64,000 nt of DNA from Hirudinaria manillensis (GCA_034509925.1 CM067528.1:4643001-4707000); one strand, 5' to 3'; numbered from the stretch's first letter, positions 10,967 to 29,344 are shown. Numbers and translations: made by a program. Notes: generated from the sequence alone by a model not told the origin.

Positions 10967-13900
10967 TTACATTGCATCGAAGTTAAATCTGTGGGATTCC
11001 TGTTTCTTCTCTGCCTTGTCTTCTTTCTAGAAATATCAGTACAATCTCTTTGAAAAAAAAAATAAACCAAGAATAATTTTTTGTGTGAAAGTTCTTACAG
11101 TCTCCTTCCAGAGAAGACCAGCAACAATGAAAACGAGTCCTATACAAGTCGACCCAAGCACAGCTGCAGTGGTGTATATTTGCTTCGAAGGCATTACAAA
11201 CAGTTGCATTGTCCAGCTAAAATGAAATGTAATATTTAAATTTATGTGTGCATTGATTTTAATCCTTGGCTATGCTATGAGTGTGGAACACTAACGTCAG
11301 AGGATTGTCCAATTTGTATGGATTAACAATCAGTTGGGAATTTGGAACAATTTGTGTCCACTTTTTTGACCTCTGATTCTATAATGACATTTAATTATTT
11401 AAAATTAGAATCTTAAAACTATGACCAAACCAATTACTATACCCACTTCTCCATGCTTATGAGGCATTGTGATGATGATTGTATCAACAAAGTTTGGAGT
11501 TTGCCCAAGGCCAAATAGCACAAAAGGTTGTTGGAGAGAGAAGTGAGTTGATTGTGTCAACTGAGTGGCTGTTGTTATATAAACATATAACCTAAGCTCT
11601 TCTTCAAAATGCATTCCAGCTTAATAGTTCCAAAATGCTTACCACTGCTTTTTAGGGCCTCTCCATTAGTTTTGATTGTCTCATAGAACACAGAAATCCC
11701 TGGCACGTTAACTCCATAGGGCTGCATTTGATATATTTAAACTACATAAATTGATATGACAAATAAATGTGATAAAATAAGCTTTAATTGCTAGCACTAG
11801 TGTGGCTCAGAATGATTATGCTCCTGACTCCAACAATGCAGACTAGAATTAATAGTTAAATGATGATCCCAGCAAAATGATAGATCAAAATAAATTTGCT
11901 AAGTTGCTGTAGTACACCAAAAATGGCTTTGAGGATCCCAGGCACTAGGGCAATTAATCTCATATGCTAGAAGCATGGTTAATTAATTAATACTCCATTA
12001 CATTGTTTCTCACCTTTTTATCTGAAAGTGGGAATTTTTCCAGCAATCCACTTGTAACTGAAAATAGTTTAAAATTATATTCATATCCACATCATTGTTT
12101 TCATAAGTGTCTTGGATTAAGTATCAGTTACAAGATTCGTGTCGTACAAGATTTCATGTGGATTTAATCAAAATAAAGGTAATGTTCATACACCTGTGAT
12201 TTTTAGGAAGCAAGTATCTGCTGAAATAATGTTTTTTAGGAGTAAGAGTCTAAACTGTGAATTGCTGTTGTTCTTAATGACTGATGTTAGCAAGATGTCC
12301 AAAGAACCCTGTACAGAATAATTACAAAATAATATATCACAGTGTATGACCTTCAAGAAGACTTGTTAACAAACACTTTAAGAATACTCACATCCTCCAA
12401 ATAGTCATAAAAGGCAGCCAAATGAATGTCTCCCTGAACTTCAGGGAGCTCCTGGGACTCCAACATTCTTCCATAAGATGAACATCCTCTATCCAAACCA
12501 CAGGGAACATTTCTTAGCAGTAGAGGAATATGATAGCTGAAAATTCATTTTGCTAAATAAGCTTTCAACACTGGCTCATAAATAATAGAAACCAACTCAT
12601 CCTTTTTGACAATGGTCAAAACATCTAAATAGCTGTCGCTGTCGTAATCTCCGAGAATCAAGGTCGGCGGGATTTTGAAAACATTATTTTGTTTTGCAAC
12701 GATACAATTTGCATCATCAAACTCGAGATGAGGAGGCAATTCAAAAAGAACGTGCCACTGCAAAGCATATAATTATTCCTTGGTGTATAAATAAATGGTC
12801 AGAATACTTAATTCTAACGGTTTTATTAGAGTAAACTTTAATTTCTCTGCCATTAGGAACTAGGTGATCAATCAGTCCATCCTGATCTGAAAAACAAAAA
12901 CTATGACAAAACAAAATATTTTGACAAACATTCTCAGAACATTTGTGCAAATTATGAAGTTTCTTGAATAATGTTTAGAGATTGTTTACCACTTGAAGAT
13001 TTAAAAAATTTTCACTATTTAAATGTGAACCATTTTACATGCACTACATCATGCAAATTTCTAGCAACATACTTAGATCTCCAAAGGCAGATTGTCCTAC
13101 ATCCGTTTTGTCATCAATTTTGTAAGATGAGAAATTTAAAAACTGTTAACAAAAACAGTCTTATTTTTCTCCATCATTGAAAATACAACATCGAAAGCTC
13201 ACGTAATTGTCGCTGAAAATACGATATTCACCACCTTGCATGGTCAAAACCAAATCTGCAAGATTAAAATGAGTAAACAAATTAATTTGTAATTTAGAAA
13301 GAATATTTAGGCTCACGATGATGATATACGAAATATGTATATCTACACTCTATGTGCTTATGATCAGGTGAGATTTCTTTATTTACAACATACCTGTGTT
13401 TGCTGAGGGTGTGATATTGACAAAAGCACTGGAATGAGGAACTGCCAAGTGCCCTGAAGATGGGAAGGTGACTTTTTCAAAGGTATGATTGGATGAAGAT
13501 AGAAGAACAGACTGATTTCCTCCTATCTGCTCAACCAGTAAGTCTGGCAAACCATCACCATTAAATCTGTTTAAATTAATATTTTACTTGATAAATTGTT
13601 AATCAATTAATATTAACAAGTCACTAAATAATCAAAGTCAAACACACTCGAACAAAATTGGCTCATCCGTGATTTGCACGTCCAGGAGAGTAGATTGAGC
13701 TGACAAGTATCGACCAAAACTATTAAAAATTAATCAAATCAAATTAATTTTAGATGACCCTCACCCAACCCTTCTTCAGAACCCCAGTATACAACAAGAT
13801 TAGTGGTTGCTGAGGATTTGATAACACACATGACATCCAGAAACCCATCACCATTAAAATCAGTAAGAATTAATCCAGAAATAAAGCTTGAAACATCAAG

Positions 13901-14341
13901 GAAATTAAGATCTGGCTGAATAATAGTTCTTTTATAAAATCTCCCATCTCCATTTGAGAGCCATACATCAACGTTTTGACCTTCAACATATAAAATATAA
14001 AATATGAAACTTTAGTTACCCAATTGAATATGACACTTAATTTTAGTGATATATTCAGTGTTAGCACAATGTTGCTCACATATTTATGATTCATTAAATC
14101 GCTTAACTCTAAATATTTCTAGTTGCAATTTGCACTCAAAACGTATTTATTCAAATGTCTTGCCTTGATTCGATAGTACGAACACATCTATTCTTTTGTC
14201 TGCATTGAAATCCCCAAAGCCTGCCAAAACACCGTCTGTTTCGTTGAATACGTCTCTGGAAACAAACGAACTCTCAGAAGAAAAAGATATCGAGACAAGA
14301 CCAAATAACGCGAGCACGAAGGTGGCAATCATCTTGCGCAA
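10967..14341 (-). CDS. ITFG1: ITFG1 (TIP/LINKIN), FG-GAP repeat transmembrane protein
   Basis: ITFG1 is a type I membrane protein with an integrin-alpha-like FG-GAP ectodomain, implicated in cell adhesion. Exons on the minus strand: 14341-14164, 13980-13770, 13719-13648, 13566-13394, 13255-13203, 13142-13073, 12886-12819, 12757-12597, 12536-12392, 12308-12194, 12057-12014, 11721-11643, 11619-11447, 11378-11296, 11216-11099 and 11026-10967. Seen: an N-terminal signal peptide (MIATFVLALFGLVSISFSS), Ca2+-binding-like loops (GDFNADKRID, TDFNGDGFLDV, FNGDGLPDLL, GDYDSDSYLDV), the FGLGQTPNFVD block, PNSQLIVNPY, one C-terminal membrane helix (VLGSTCIGLVFIVAGLLW), and the family ending HRFNFDAM. The start may be at 14341 or at the second Met. 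The first intron has a GC donor (CAAG|GCAAGA). It is convergent with GPATCH1 and divergent from TNPO1. Confidence 0.92.
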
Positions 14342-15163
14342 CCGGGTCAGATGCCGCTCAATAAGCAGAAAGATGTTTACGAAAATAGCCGTTGATGAAC
14401 ATCTTAGACCGAAATAGCTGCCACTTTTGAATTAGTCGTCTGTTAATATTGGGTACTGAATTAGGTCCTGAAAAAAAAAACCTCTCATCTGAAAAATTCT
14501 TTAGGGGAGAAAGGGGAATTCACGGGCAGCAAGTCAAGCCATTATTCAATATATTTTAGTAAATTAATCAAACTATAAACACTTTATTTCGTTGGGGCTT
14601 TTTGACCGTCGTTATACGCTGACTGCGAATCCCACCTCTCCCTCTATTAGGTTAAGGTGATGTTTAAAAAGTTGAACTAGTTTTTTTCCAATGATCGTAG
14701 TCATCTTTGATGACGTAATCATTGCATCAATAATTACTTCCAAAAATTAGTTATTTAATGTTGAATCCGTTTGAAGTACGTAATGTGGGAGTGGGGCTAA
14801 ATGCAACAGGGGCTGCAAGTAAATATGCGGAAGAGCCTCCCAAGGATCATTATTTTTAATAATTATGGGATATATTCGCCAAATTTTGTTTTTATAATAA
14901 AAGCCTTTAATGATCCGAGTAGCTTGTCAAGCTTGGCGTAGATAAAACTATAAATCAAAAACGGAGGTACAATTACTCAAACAAATTTTCGGCAATGCTT
15001 GGGGTATTTATTTCCAGTGTCATTTATCACTTTACAAATAAAATAATAATTTTTAAATATATAATACCTTGAAATAAATACATATCTAGACTTTTGTTTG
15101 ATTCCCAAATCGTCTACACTCTAGTGTGTCTTTGGCATTTTTGTATTTCAGGCTCGAAACAAG
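14342..15163. promoter_or_regulatory. Shared upstream region of divergent ITFG1 and TNPO1
   Basis: The gap of 822 bases separates the two ATG codons, which point away from each other, so it should hold both promoters and 5' UTRs. It is AT-rich with short A and T runs. A likely splice acceptor (TTGTATTTCAG at about 15141-15151) lies just before the TNPO1 start, suggesting a non-coding first exon. No specific factor site is claimed. Confidence 0.5.
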
Positions 15164-19819
<4,656 letters not shown>

Positions 19820-22054
19820 TACTAAGAAAAGTATGACATCTGAATACTGTTATGACATGGGCATCATTTCAAGTTGTTTATATTGTTGTTGACCAAACAA
19901 ATACATTGAATGTTTCGATCGTCTTTGTTCACAACTTTGTTAATGCATTTTCAATGTGAATATTAATAGTGAGTACAATGCGTTTTCAGGTTCGGAGATG
20001 ATATGGAGCATTCAGAAGTCCTTGCAATTACTCCGCTTACCCTGCTGCAATAGTGAAATAAATTTTTGGGATTTCCGTTTCTTAGGATCGTAAAAGCGTA
20101 AAGTTCTCGCTCCGCTGAGCACGTTGCCTAAACTCTGAAAGTTGAGATTTCATGTCATCTCCTCTATGATTGAAGTCTTGAGGTCATAAGCATTTTTCTA
20201 AGCTTTATTTTCTTTAGTAACCTAGACTCTGTGGTTGGGGTGCTACACCTTTCTGACCCTAATTGCTCCAAGTGCTGTAATTGTGATAAGATTCTATTGA
20301 AGCGTGAATTAAAGCCATATTCTAAGTTTGGAACCATTTCAGTAATTTGTTGGAATGTAATTATAGAACAGTTATTGAAAATTAATTTATTGTGATATTT
20401 TTTTTTATATTTTTACTTATTTTTTACATAGGTCGTATTTTAGTGCAAGAAGAAAAAATAACTGCTTATTGTAATTTTTTATTTGCAGTGATGTCTTGTG
20501 ACCTTTTTCAAGTTTAATGATTTTTTTTTATAATTATTTCCACAGTTTATGATGAGAACTCAATGATTGCTTCGTGGTGTTTGCTTTCATTTGAATATGT
20601 CCCCTGGAATTACATCATCTTTTCTTCAATGCAACATCTTTAGTCGTACCTTCCAGATATTATTAGTTGTTTGGCAGGATGGCTGATTGGGTTTTTTTTT
20701 GGATATCTCAACACTAATGATTATATGAACAACATGTTGCAATTGAGTCATGGAATCTATCTGGGGTATGCAAGGGTTTGATGGGGGTGTCGAATCTGAG
20801 ATGTTTCTGTTTGGGGTAGTGTGCACGGCCTTATTTGTTAATAAATGTAATTTGGCATAATGATTGCAAGGGTGGGTCATCCTAGCCAGCAAATTTCGTG
20901 GTCCACTATATTATCTCCTGGGGAATGAGGTGGGATGGAATTGTGAAGGGGTAGATCTGGGGAAAAATTCAATGAAAAATACAGGTTTCCTCCCACTTGC
21001 TTGGCGTAAGAAGTTTGTTTTTACTGCGTCAACCTACGAAGCCATCGGGGCTTGGTGTTCTCAATGCACTACTTTCTGCTTTGAGCAGTTTTGACCTTTC
21101 GAAACAAGTCTTAGTGATTGCTGTTGGCGCCTCTTGTCTGTTTCATCATAAGAATTTGTGCAAGTTGTGCTATGGTGAAGCCTACGATTCTTGTTCGTCT
21201 CCACAAAGCAACATCTTCATGCAGATATGCGAAACTGCAGATACCGGTCAGACCAATATGCTTTGCTGCATTGAGGTTCCCTGGCTCAGTAGTGAGTTAC
21301 GAATTTAATAGTAACCAGCCCTCATCCCTTGACCAAATAACGTCCCTGCATACCCTCCTATATCGTATTTTTATTATAATATTACATATCATTTATTTAT
21401 TATTGCATTATTTTAAATTTATGTCATGTTAAATGTATTTATTTATTTATTTATATGGTAGCCATTGTTCGAAGTTCGTTAAGAGAGATCGGCGATACCG
21501 TTTTGCTTTCTGTAAGTTTGATAACCCATTTAACTCATTTTAAACTACCATTAAGAGTTTTTGCGGCATTGATTAAGATACTTATATTGATGCGGAACAT
21601 CGGTATATAAATTCTTGACCTGCATATTGTAACAGATGAAAAAAGTTTTATTTCAAATTGTTGTCAACATGCAGGCTCAATAGCTAGTACTTGTTATTTT
21701 ATTGTGAGATGTTTTCCAGCAGCTTGTGCGGGGTCATCGCAAAGGATGCTTTTTGAATACATATTAGCAAAGTGTGGTCATTTAGGTTGTAGCTCAAAGA
21801 ATGTCATTATAGCTGAGTATATTCATAAAATGCCCAACATATATTTACAACTTGTTGCAATTACCTTGAGATATTAGTTTGACTTATTTGAGAAGAAGCA
21901 TTCTTATAAGCTGCATTATGAAAGCATTTATTTATTTTATGTGAAATTTTATGTTAGCATTTCAAAGATTATTGATGGCTGGTAGCCATAATGATATTAA
22001 ACTTTTGTTGTGTTTATCTAGGAGATCATTATTGTTTCACCTAAAGACAGAATT
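19820..22054. other. TNPO1 3' UTR and PTBP upstream region, no gene seen
   Basis: The 2.2 kb gap holds short open frames only, none with a recognisable domain or good exon borders. It contains T-runs (20400-20530) and a TTTA repeat run (21438-21455). The TNPO1 3' UTR should fill the left part. The PTBP promoter and any non-coding first exon should lie to the right. Confidence 0.5.
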
Positions 22055-25000
22055 ATGATGAAGGTATGTTTCTCGGGTATGTTGATTTGTATTGAAAAGT
22101 TTCTTAGATGTTTATATTTTTCATATTTTTACATTTTTTTAAGCGGTCATCTGATAATCAAAATCCCATGATATCACCGAATGGATCCACTCATGTGATT
22201 GATTACAACAACAAGAAAGTATGTATACTCATCTAGGAATAACATTTTGTGTTCAAGCTAAATATATTCCCTCATTATGAATGCAAAGGCTAAAATGGAT
22301 GGTAGTGCAAACAAGCCAAGTAGAGTGGTTCATATTAGAGGGGTGCCGTCGGATGTCACCGATCCAGAAATTGTTCACCTGGGACTTCCTTTTGGGCGTA
22401 TGACTAATCTGGTTGTTTCCAAAAAGAAAAATCAAGTTTGTTTTATTTATTACATTCAGCAAACAATAACTTTTCAATAAACTGATTTAAGACTACCTAT
22501 TTGTTCCAAATTTGTACTAATAAATATTAAAAAGTTTTTCACATGAAGACCATTACTATGAGAATAACTTTATAGGCACTTCTGGAAATGGCAGATTTAG
22601 CTTCTGCACAGTCCATGGTGAGTTATTACAACGAGAGGCCTCCTATTGTAAGAGATAGAACCGTGCACATTCAGTTCTCAACCTATGATCACCTGAAGAC
22701 TGAAAATTCTCAATCACAGGTACTTAGGATAGACAGATGGATGATGTAATTGTATTAAACTTTTTTTAAATCATTATTGCCTGTTAATTAAATACCAATT
22801 ATGTTATATTGTATTACTTGTTGTGGTTGCTATGAATTATGTTAATAACTTGAGTGGCTTGAGATTGGACTGGGTTTTGCTTTAATTGGTTGTGCAGAAT
22901 TGATGTAGGGCATAATGAATAAATAATTTTCAGTAAGTAATAATCAAGTAATTCTAATTTTTATTTTATATAAGCAATTGTTTTGCCAATATTTGCTCAC
23001 TCAATGGCATGTTTTGTTTGTATTATTTGTCAATTCTGATGGTCAACCTTTTACAGGTGAAGGTCGCTTTTAATTTATGTTGAGATGTTTATAAGTGATA
23101 TTGTTATCTATAAAAGGTTGAAATAATTTTATTTTTATTGATGGGTTGGGAAGTGAATAAGTTTAAATTTCAGTTCTCTGATCATTTGGTTGGAAATATT
23201 GATGAGACAAAAACAGTTCTCAGGGTCATCATCGACAACATGCTCTATCCAATAACCATCGACATATTGAAGCTGGTAAATTTTGACTGTAGTTCAACAC
23301 TACATTTCTTTATAATGAACATTTTTTTAAATATTTATATTGCTTAAAGGACATTTGTTATGTTCCTGACTTCTCAATTATTTTAAATTGGAGTAATTGA
23401 CACAAGATATTGCTTTATAATAAAAGATAATTTTGGTATTTCCATGTTGAATTTAAGATTTAGGTTTATTTTCAAAGAAAATAAATTCAAATTATATTAA
23501 GCTTTTCTAAATTTATATGGTCAATTAACTTAAAAAAGTTAATTTTGTTTCTGCTTTATTAAAGATTTTCTCAAAATATGGCCAAGTTTTGCGTATTGTG
23601 ACTTATACCAAGAACAGTTAGTTGTGAATAATTTTTGTATTGCATTCATGATAACTTTGATGTAATTTCATACCACGGCATTTTTTTTCTAAAGATTCCT
23701 TTCAGGCTCTTATTCAGTATGCAGATGCGGTAGCAGCAAAAGCTAGCTATTCGGTAATGCAAACATCATCTTAAAATTGAAAATATAGACTCATACTCGA
23801 TCATCACTTTCAAATGTCTTTAGGCATTGAATAACCAGAACATTTACAATGGATGCTGCACTTTGAGAATTGATTATTCTCATTTACAAACTTTGCAAGT
23901 GAAATACAACAATGACAAAACATGGGATTATACGAATCCTAATCTTCCCAGTGGGAACTCCAATCTCCCTGACCATGCTGGAATGGTGGACAGTTGCGGT
24001 GACGGAATCTTAGGATCTTACAATGGGGCCTGTAAGCATCTTGTGGATTTATCTAAAATGCTTTTTTTTTTTCATTGAAGTCTTGCCAATTTCATTTTAA
24101 ATATCTTAACTTAATTCAGTGAACAACTTTGGTCTGAGCTCATTTGGTGGAACTCAGGCCTTGTCAAAAGTGGGAGCAATGGCTAGTTTGGGGAGTGGAC
24201 TATCAGGTGGAATTGGCCTTGGGGGAGCAAGTGGTTTAGGTGGACTTGCCGGATTGAACAGCGTCCTCGGAATCGGGGCCGGTTTGTTGGGCGGACCCCA
24301 TCAGCCCACCAACACGGTGCTCATAGTCTCTAATCTTAACGAAGAGGTCAGTTCTCCTCGAATGCAAAGGTTTTGGGAAGTTTAGTCACAATCAAAGCAT
24401 CTTATACTAAATTGTAACCTTTACATTAGGAGATATCATTGCACATACAAAATGCATTTAATGAACGTGTTGAAAGTATGAATTATTAAAATTTAATCTT
24501 TTTCATTCCTCAATCCTCCTCTCCTGATGGTGCTGCTCATCTGTCAACTTGACTGATTCTAACATTTTTCTGGTCTACTTATGATTTATGTCTTCTAGAA
24601 GGTTACCCCAGATTATCTTTTCACATTGTTTGGTATGTCCTCCATTTTTCTTGTTCTGTTCTGTTTTCTGTTGATGATTTGTTTATTTACCATGTCTTAC
24701 ACAAGTCTTTACTTCTATCCATTTCTATTAAGAATAGTTTTAAAGGTTATTGTTTTTTTAACTTGGTATACAATGTGGGGAATTTGGTTTGAGGAAACAA
24801 GTTAGACATAATACTAACTAATATATTACAAAAGCTTATAAAATGCTAAATGCCCATTATTTCAATATTAAACCACATGGAATTGAATAGGAAAGAAATC
24901 AGCTAATTGTTCCATTCACTGTTATGTTAATATAAAGTGTTGAAGTATTTAACATTAGTCAGTTCTATGAAAACCTTTCTTCAGGATTCTAGGGGAGTTT

Positions 25001-26351
25001 TATTTTTCATATATCTAATTGTTAAATTATTATATGATTATAACGAGAGCTTAAAGATTTGTTGCAACACATATTTATTTAATTACATTAGGTTATGGAT
25101 GGGCTAGATCTTTGCAGTTAATGCCAATTCATTTAAAAGCTTTTTTCTAAATCTTTTAATATAGATAACATTTAATTAACTCAATTTATGATTCATATTG
25201 CAAACATTGCAAATAGGGGAGTGTTTTTATTTACTAACTTTGAGAAGATGGTGGAATTGGTGTTTCAAAAGTCGGAGATGATAACATATGACAACACCTT
25301 CTCCTAGGAGTCTACGGAATGGTGACTCGTGTGAAGATCATGTATAACAAAAAGGACACAGCCCTTGTCCAATTCAGCGACCCTCTATTAGCACAGAACG
25401 GTACTTCACCTCACAGATATATCAGATTCATTTAGATTAATAAATTCAATTGTGTTCTATGCTATTAGCTGTCACATACCTGGATAAAATAAAATGGTGG
25501 GGAAAGACGTTGAAAGTATCCATTTCAAAACACAGCTACATACAGATGCCTAAGGAAGGCCAAGCAGTATGTTTGTTTTTATGTATTCATTCTGCTTTTT
25601 AATATTTATGATACATTTGCAGGAAACATGGCTAACTAAAGATTACACAAATTCAAAGTTACACAGGCATAGCAATCCAAACTCAAAGAATTATGGCAGT
25701 ATAAATCCTCCCTCCAGCACACTTCATATAGCAAACATCCCGTGAGCGAGTTGCCTTCCATGTTGATGTTCCAGATTAGTAATGCTGCCTAATTTTTTTT
25801 AGGAATTCCATGACAGAAGATGAACTGGTGGATCTATTCAACAAATTTGGATCAGTTGAAGGAAGCAAATTTTTAGAGTTTAGTAACAGTGTTTAGCCAT
25901 GTTCATTTAAAATCTGTTTAATATCATTTGGGACCTCTAATTGAGGATATCTGAATTTCATTTTAGAAAAGAAAAGAAAATGGCACTTGTTCAAATGGCA
26001 AGTGTAGAAGAAGCAGTAGGGGCCTTGGTGGTGAGTGTGCATATAAACAAATGTGTCAGCAAGACAGAAAATACACCGAGCTGCACTTGCTGGCAAAGAT
26101 TAAACTAGCCCTGTGCATTGATACTGATTACATGTTGCATGTGAACGCATGTTGCGTTTGTGGATAGGTCACACAAACATTGGATCAGCAAAAAAATGCT
26201 TTGTTTCTATTCTGATGCATAAGTCATTCCAAAGATTAGCTAATTGCAATTGTTAATTAATAATTAAAATACTCATTTGCAGGAACTTCACAATCATCAA
26301 TTACCAGGGCCACATTATCTGCGAGTTTCATTCACAAAGTCAACCATTTAG
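22055..26351 (+). CDS. PTBP1: Polypyrimidine tract-binding protein (PTBP1/2/3, hephaestus family)
   Basis: PTBP is a nuclear RNA-binding protein that binds CU-rich RNA through four RRMs and represses many exons. Exons: 22055-22063, 22144-22218, 22289-22435, 22576-22719, 23174-23276, 23565-23616, 23695-23753, 23824-24031, 24120-24346, 24599-24632, 25308-25400, 25469-25566, 25623-25741, 25803-25877, 25967-26030 and 26283-26351. RRM1 begins [15 protein letters not shown] (exon 3), RRM2 [17 protein letters not shown]3 [15 protein letters not shown]4 [17 protein letters not shown]. The protein ends [10 protein letters not shown], close to the vertebrate end. A Gly-rich linker (24170-24300) precedes RRM3. 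The short first exon (MMK then RSSDNQNP) fits a KRGSDEL-like N-terminus, but an earlier start exon cannot be excluded. One exon is only 34 bases (24599-24632). Confidence 0.95.
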
Positions 26352-27027
26352 AGGCTTGCCTTTGCAATGTATTTAAAACTGGACTCTGTTTCATCAACTT
26401 GTAATTGTTCATAAATTGGTGTACAAAAGCTTCAGAGATTGCTGTGTACTTTTTCATATAAAAAAAATTGTTCATTATACAAACATTTTGAATATTCCTA
26501 AATAATACACCACATTAGCCCAGACTTTTTTTATTTGGACCAAAAACACCTAGAGTATCAGGAAGACTAGAAGCAGAAATAATATCAAACATGGCTTGAA
26601 TAAATGAAGTTTAACTCATGCAAACAAGAGGTAGTTAATAATTTCAGACTTTGGAAATGAACCAACCCAGCCTGTGAATATTAGCACTCAAATGATTAGC
26701 AAAAATAAAAGAGATAAATGTACAAAGTGCAACTTGTCTGGGAAGCACCATGCAACAAAATCCATAAAAAGCTTTAAAATTGCAGAAAAAGACTAGGGAT
26801 TTAATGAAATGGTTGTAATATGTGCAACTGTCCAAGCCACAACTGACATAAGACTGCCTCTGACAACAAAACGAGCTTAGGACACTTTTAAGTTGACAGA
26901 TCCGTGCGCTGAAAGTGCTGTAAGCGAGTTATTTAAGTACCTCGAGCATTGAATGACATGTCCTTTTTTCAGGGACGGAACCTAAAATGAAACCAAACAA
27001 AAAGTGCATTTGTGTACATTGTTGATA
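26352..27027. other. Convergent 3' regions of PTBP and SOCS6
   Basis: The 676 bases separate the PTBP stop from the SOCS6 stop on the opposite strand and should carry both 3' UTRs. An AATAATACACC stretch near 26500 may contain poly(A) signals. No other gene is seen. Confidence 0.5.
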
Positions 27028-28236
27028 TTAGTAAGGGCATTCTTCAAGAAAGTCCTTGATTGCAGTCGGTAGCGGCAATTGTCTTATGTGGTCGACCCTG
27101 ATGTATTCTCTTATAAGGAACCGACACAAGTACTGCAGTGATCGCACCTGGGCAAACCTCGACACTGGTCTTGTGAGCCGCACAGGGAATGATAGGGAGC
27201 CAGGAGTCCTGGCACGAGAATAGCAGAAGATTCCTGTTTGGGAATCAGATATTGAATGTTCGATCAATTCTACTATAGAACGGTAACCCTCGCTCTCTGT
27301 TTGAGTGTAGAGGCTGAACATGCCGTTGCTGTGTTCGATTCGGGTGTGAAGAGTCCTACCGTAGGAACGGAAACTCAGGCTTAGAAGGTACCTGTCGTCA
27401 GAGCTGTCTCGCACGAGAAATGTGCCATCTGGCTGATCTGAAAGCTTATCTTCTGCTTCTAGTCTTGTAATGGGACCCCAGTACCAACCATGACGAGTGA
27501 GCTTCTCGAGCTCTCTGGACAAGTTCCAACTACCACTTGGTGATTCTTTAACCCTGTCATAAAGTGGTAACATTGAGAAACTGGTTACTGCCACCAATGC
27601 ATTAGATGGTGAAATCTGGGTTTGATAGGACATGTTGCTGTTATCATCAGCCATTTCACAAGTATGCAGAGACCTGCTTGTTTCTCCCTGAATGTCTTCT
27701 GCCACAATTTTTCCTGAATTCTGGTCAATTTGGTTTATAATAGGGCTCTTTGAAGTGTTAGCATATCTTGCTTCACTTGGAAGCGTTTGTGTCATCACAG
27801 CTCCTTTATGGAGGACCAATCTAGTAGACATGCCAATGACAGGTGGCAGAGTTTTTGAATGAATGCGAGCAACTTCTTGATCTTCTGACCTGTGGTAACT
27901 GCAACGAGGTGATGGAGTATAGTCATTTGAGCATCTTGCAGAGGATAGTGATTGAGATTTGGACCTGCACTGCTCACCATTAATCCCACAACAAAGCCAT
28001 CTTTTACCTGGGCATTTCCTACTTGAATTAGAAGTATTATCTGATGGAATCCGAGCTCTTCTTTGGCATGGCAGCAATCTACTCAGCAAAACAGCTAAAA
28101 ACCCATTCATATCATTGTCCGCAACATTTGCCGTTGACGAGGATTCGATAGTATTAAACTTGCAGTCTAGCCTGTTGAGACTATGACTTTCAATAACGCT
28201 GCTGTCAGAGCTACCAGATTTCATGCTTGTAGACAT
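27028..28236 (-). CDS. SOCS6: SOCS6-type suppressor of cytokine signalling (single coding exon)
   Basis: SOCS6 binds phosphotyrosine proteins by its SH2 domain and recruits an Elongin B/C-Cullin E3 ligase by its SOCS box. The 402-residue frame is uninterrupted. The N-terminal half (about 1-240) is low-complexity and Ser-rich. The SH2 domain follows ([20 protein letters not shown], then [19 protein letters not shown] with the phosphotyrosine-binding Arg, then [15 protein letters not shown]). The SOCS box ([15 protein letters not shown]) ends [18 protein letters not shown]2 and box match SOCS6 better than SOCS7 ([22 protein letters not shown]). A coding region without introns is usual for this gene. 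It is convergent with PTBP and divergent from RAB11. Confidence 0.95.
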   Translation of the reverse strand: MSTSMKSGSSDSSVIESHSLNRLDCKFNTIESSSTANVADNDMNGFLAVLLSRLLPCQRRARIPSDNTSNSSRKCPGKRWLCCGINGEQCRSKSQSLSSARCSNDYTPSPRCSYHRSEDQEVARIHSKTLPPVIGMSTRLVLHKGAVMTQTLPSEARYANTSKSPIINQIDQNSGKIVAEDIQGETSRSLHTCEMADDNSNMSYQTQISPSNALVAVTSFSMLPLYDRVKESPSGSWNLSRELEKLTRHGWYWGPITRLEAEDKLSDQPDGTFLVRDSSDDRYLLSLSFRSYGRTLHTRIEHSNGMFSLYTQTESEGYRSIVELIEHSISDSQTGIFCYSRARTPGSLSFPVRLTRPVSRFAQVRSLQYLCRFLIREYIRVDHIRQLPLPTAIKDFLEECPY

Positions 28237-29344
28237 TATTGAAATAAATTATTCCCTCGATTAGAGGTTATAACGGACAAACTTTGTCTAAAATATCATC
28301 GCTAATAACTAAAACAAGCGGGAAGCGAATGTTTGTAATCACTCCGCAGAAATGACTCGAGCCACCAACCCTAAGCGTTTCTCCCTCGAAGCACTGCCAT
28401 AGGTGATAGTTTCGCGCATGCGCCATTTATGTTTACATTTCATTTATTATGATAGTCGGCGATGAGACCAATTCCAGTCCACACTTATTAATATTTAGAA
28501 AAAATTTAAACAAGTACTTAAACTCAAGTAAAGTAAAATCAACATTACATAATTTAGGGTTGTAGATACTACTACGCTCTATTAGCTTTAGAGATCGTTA
28601 ATTTGTTGTGGCTAGTGATACTCAATTTATTTATGGTATAGAGAAAATTAATTTATTATCTTGAAGGTTCGGAAAGGCTCTCTTTTGGTTCATAATGGAC
28701 CGCTTATAACCTTTAGGTTATCTACTTTATTGTTTTACGACTCAGTTTCATTGATGGCTTATATTTGCTAGTTCTAGTTAGTTGCTTGCAATTAATGATC
28801 CTACCATATCCTTACCCCAAGACTATAGAAATTCAATGTAGAACCAACAGTTGGCCCCTACCTGCCTTTTTTGATAATAAGTGCTTTTTTTGCATGCACA
28901 TCTTAGCACCTTTGTTTTCTGAAATAAATAAAAATCCAAAACATTTATATTTAATTAAACTGCACAGCCAAATGATGATGAGCCCGGAACGGGATTCGAA
29001 TGCTCGTCGCCATCACAAGAGGCGCGTGTCTTGACCATTATACCGCGCGTGAGCGTCGCAGAAAGCGGTCCCTCTTTTCATGAATATGTAGTGTTTTTAA
29101 AACCGTGTCATCGGACATTGTCAAAATGACGGAAAATCTCAACTTTCAGAGTTCTTATTCTCATATTAATCCTTTAAATATTTTTTATTATAATTTTTAA
29201 TAATTGTTAACACATAAAATTATGAAAGCATTATTATAATACTTCTAATTCCTCTGATATTTATCCGGTCAGTTTTAATCTACAGGTGATTTGCAAATTG
29301 GGGGTGTCATCGCAGCCAAGGATTATTCATTAAACTTTAAAAGG
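28237..29344. promoter_or_regulatory. Upstream region shared by divergent SOCS6 and RAB11
   Basis: The 1.1 kb between the two ATG codons must hold both promoters. The 100 bases next to SOCS6 (28330-28430) are less AT-rich with several CpG. A tRNA-like segment lies at about 28977-29052. The rest is AT-rich with no other feature seen. Confidence 0.45.
28977..29052 (-). tRNA. Degenerate tRNA-like segment (pseudo-tRNA or SINE head)
   Basis: On the minus strand there is an A-box-like GCGGTATAATGG, an anticodon-arm-like hairpin (CGCC, loop, GGCG) and a B-box-like ATTCGAATCCC at proper spacing, ending CCGGGCTCA. The acceptor stem does not pair and the T-stem has mismatches, so I read it as a tRNA pseudogene or tRNA-derived SINE head rather than a working gene. 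The anticodon would read TGT if the seven-base loop is set as usual, but this is uncertain. Confidence 0.4.

Noticed and set aside
20864..21432. Several overlapping plus frames between TNPO1 and PTBP
   Set aside because: No recognisable domain, splice pattern or codon-use signal; probably UTR or intergenic sequence.
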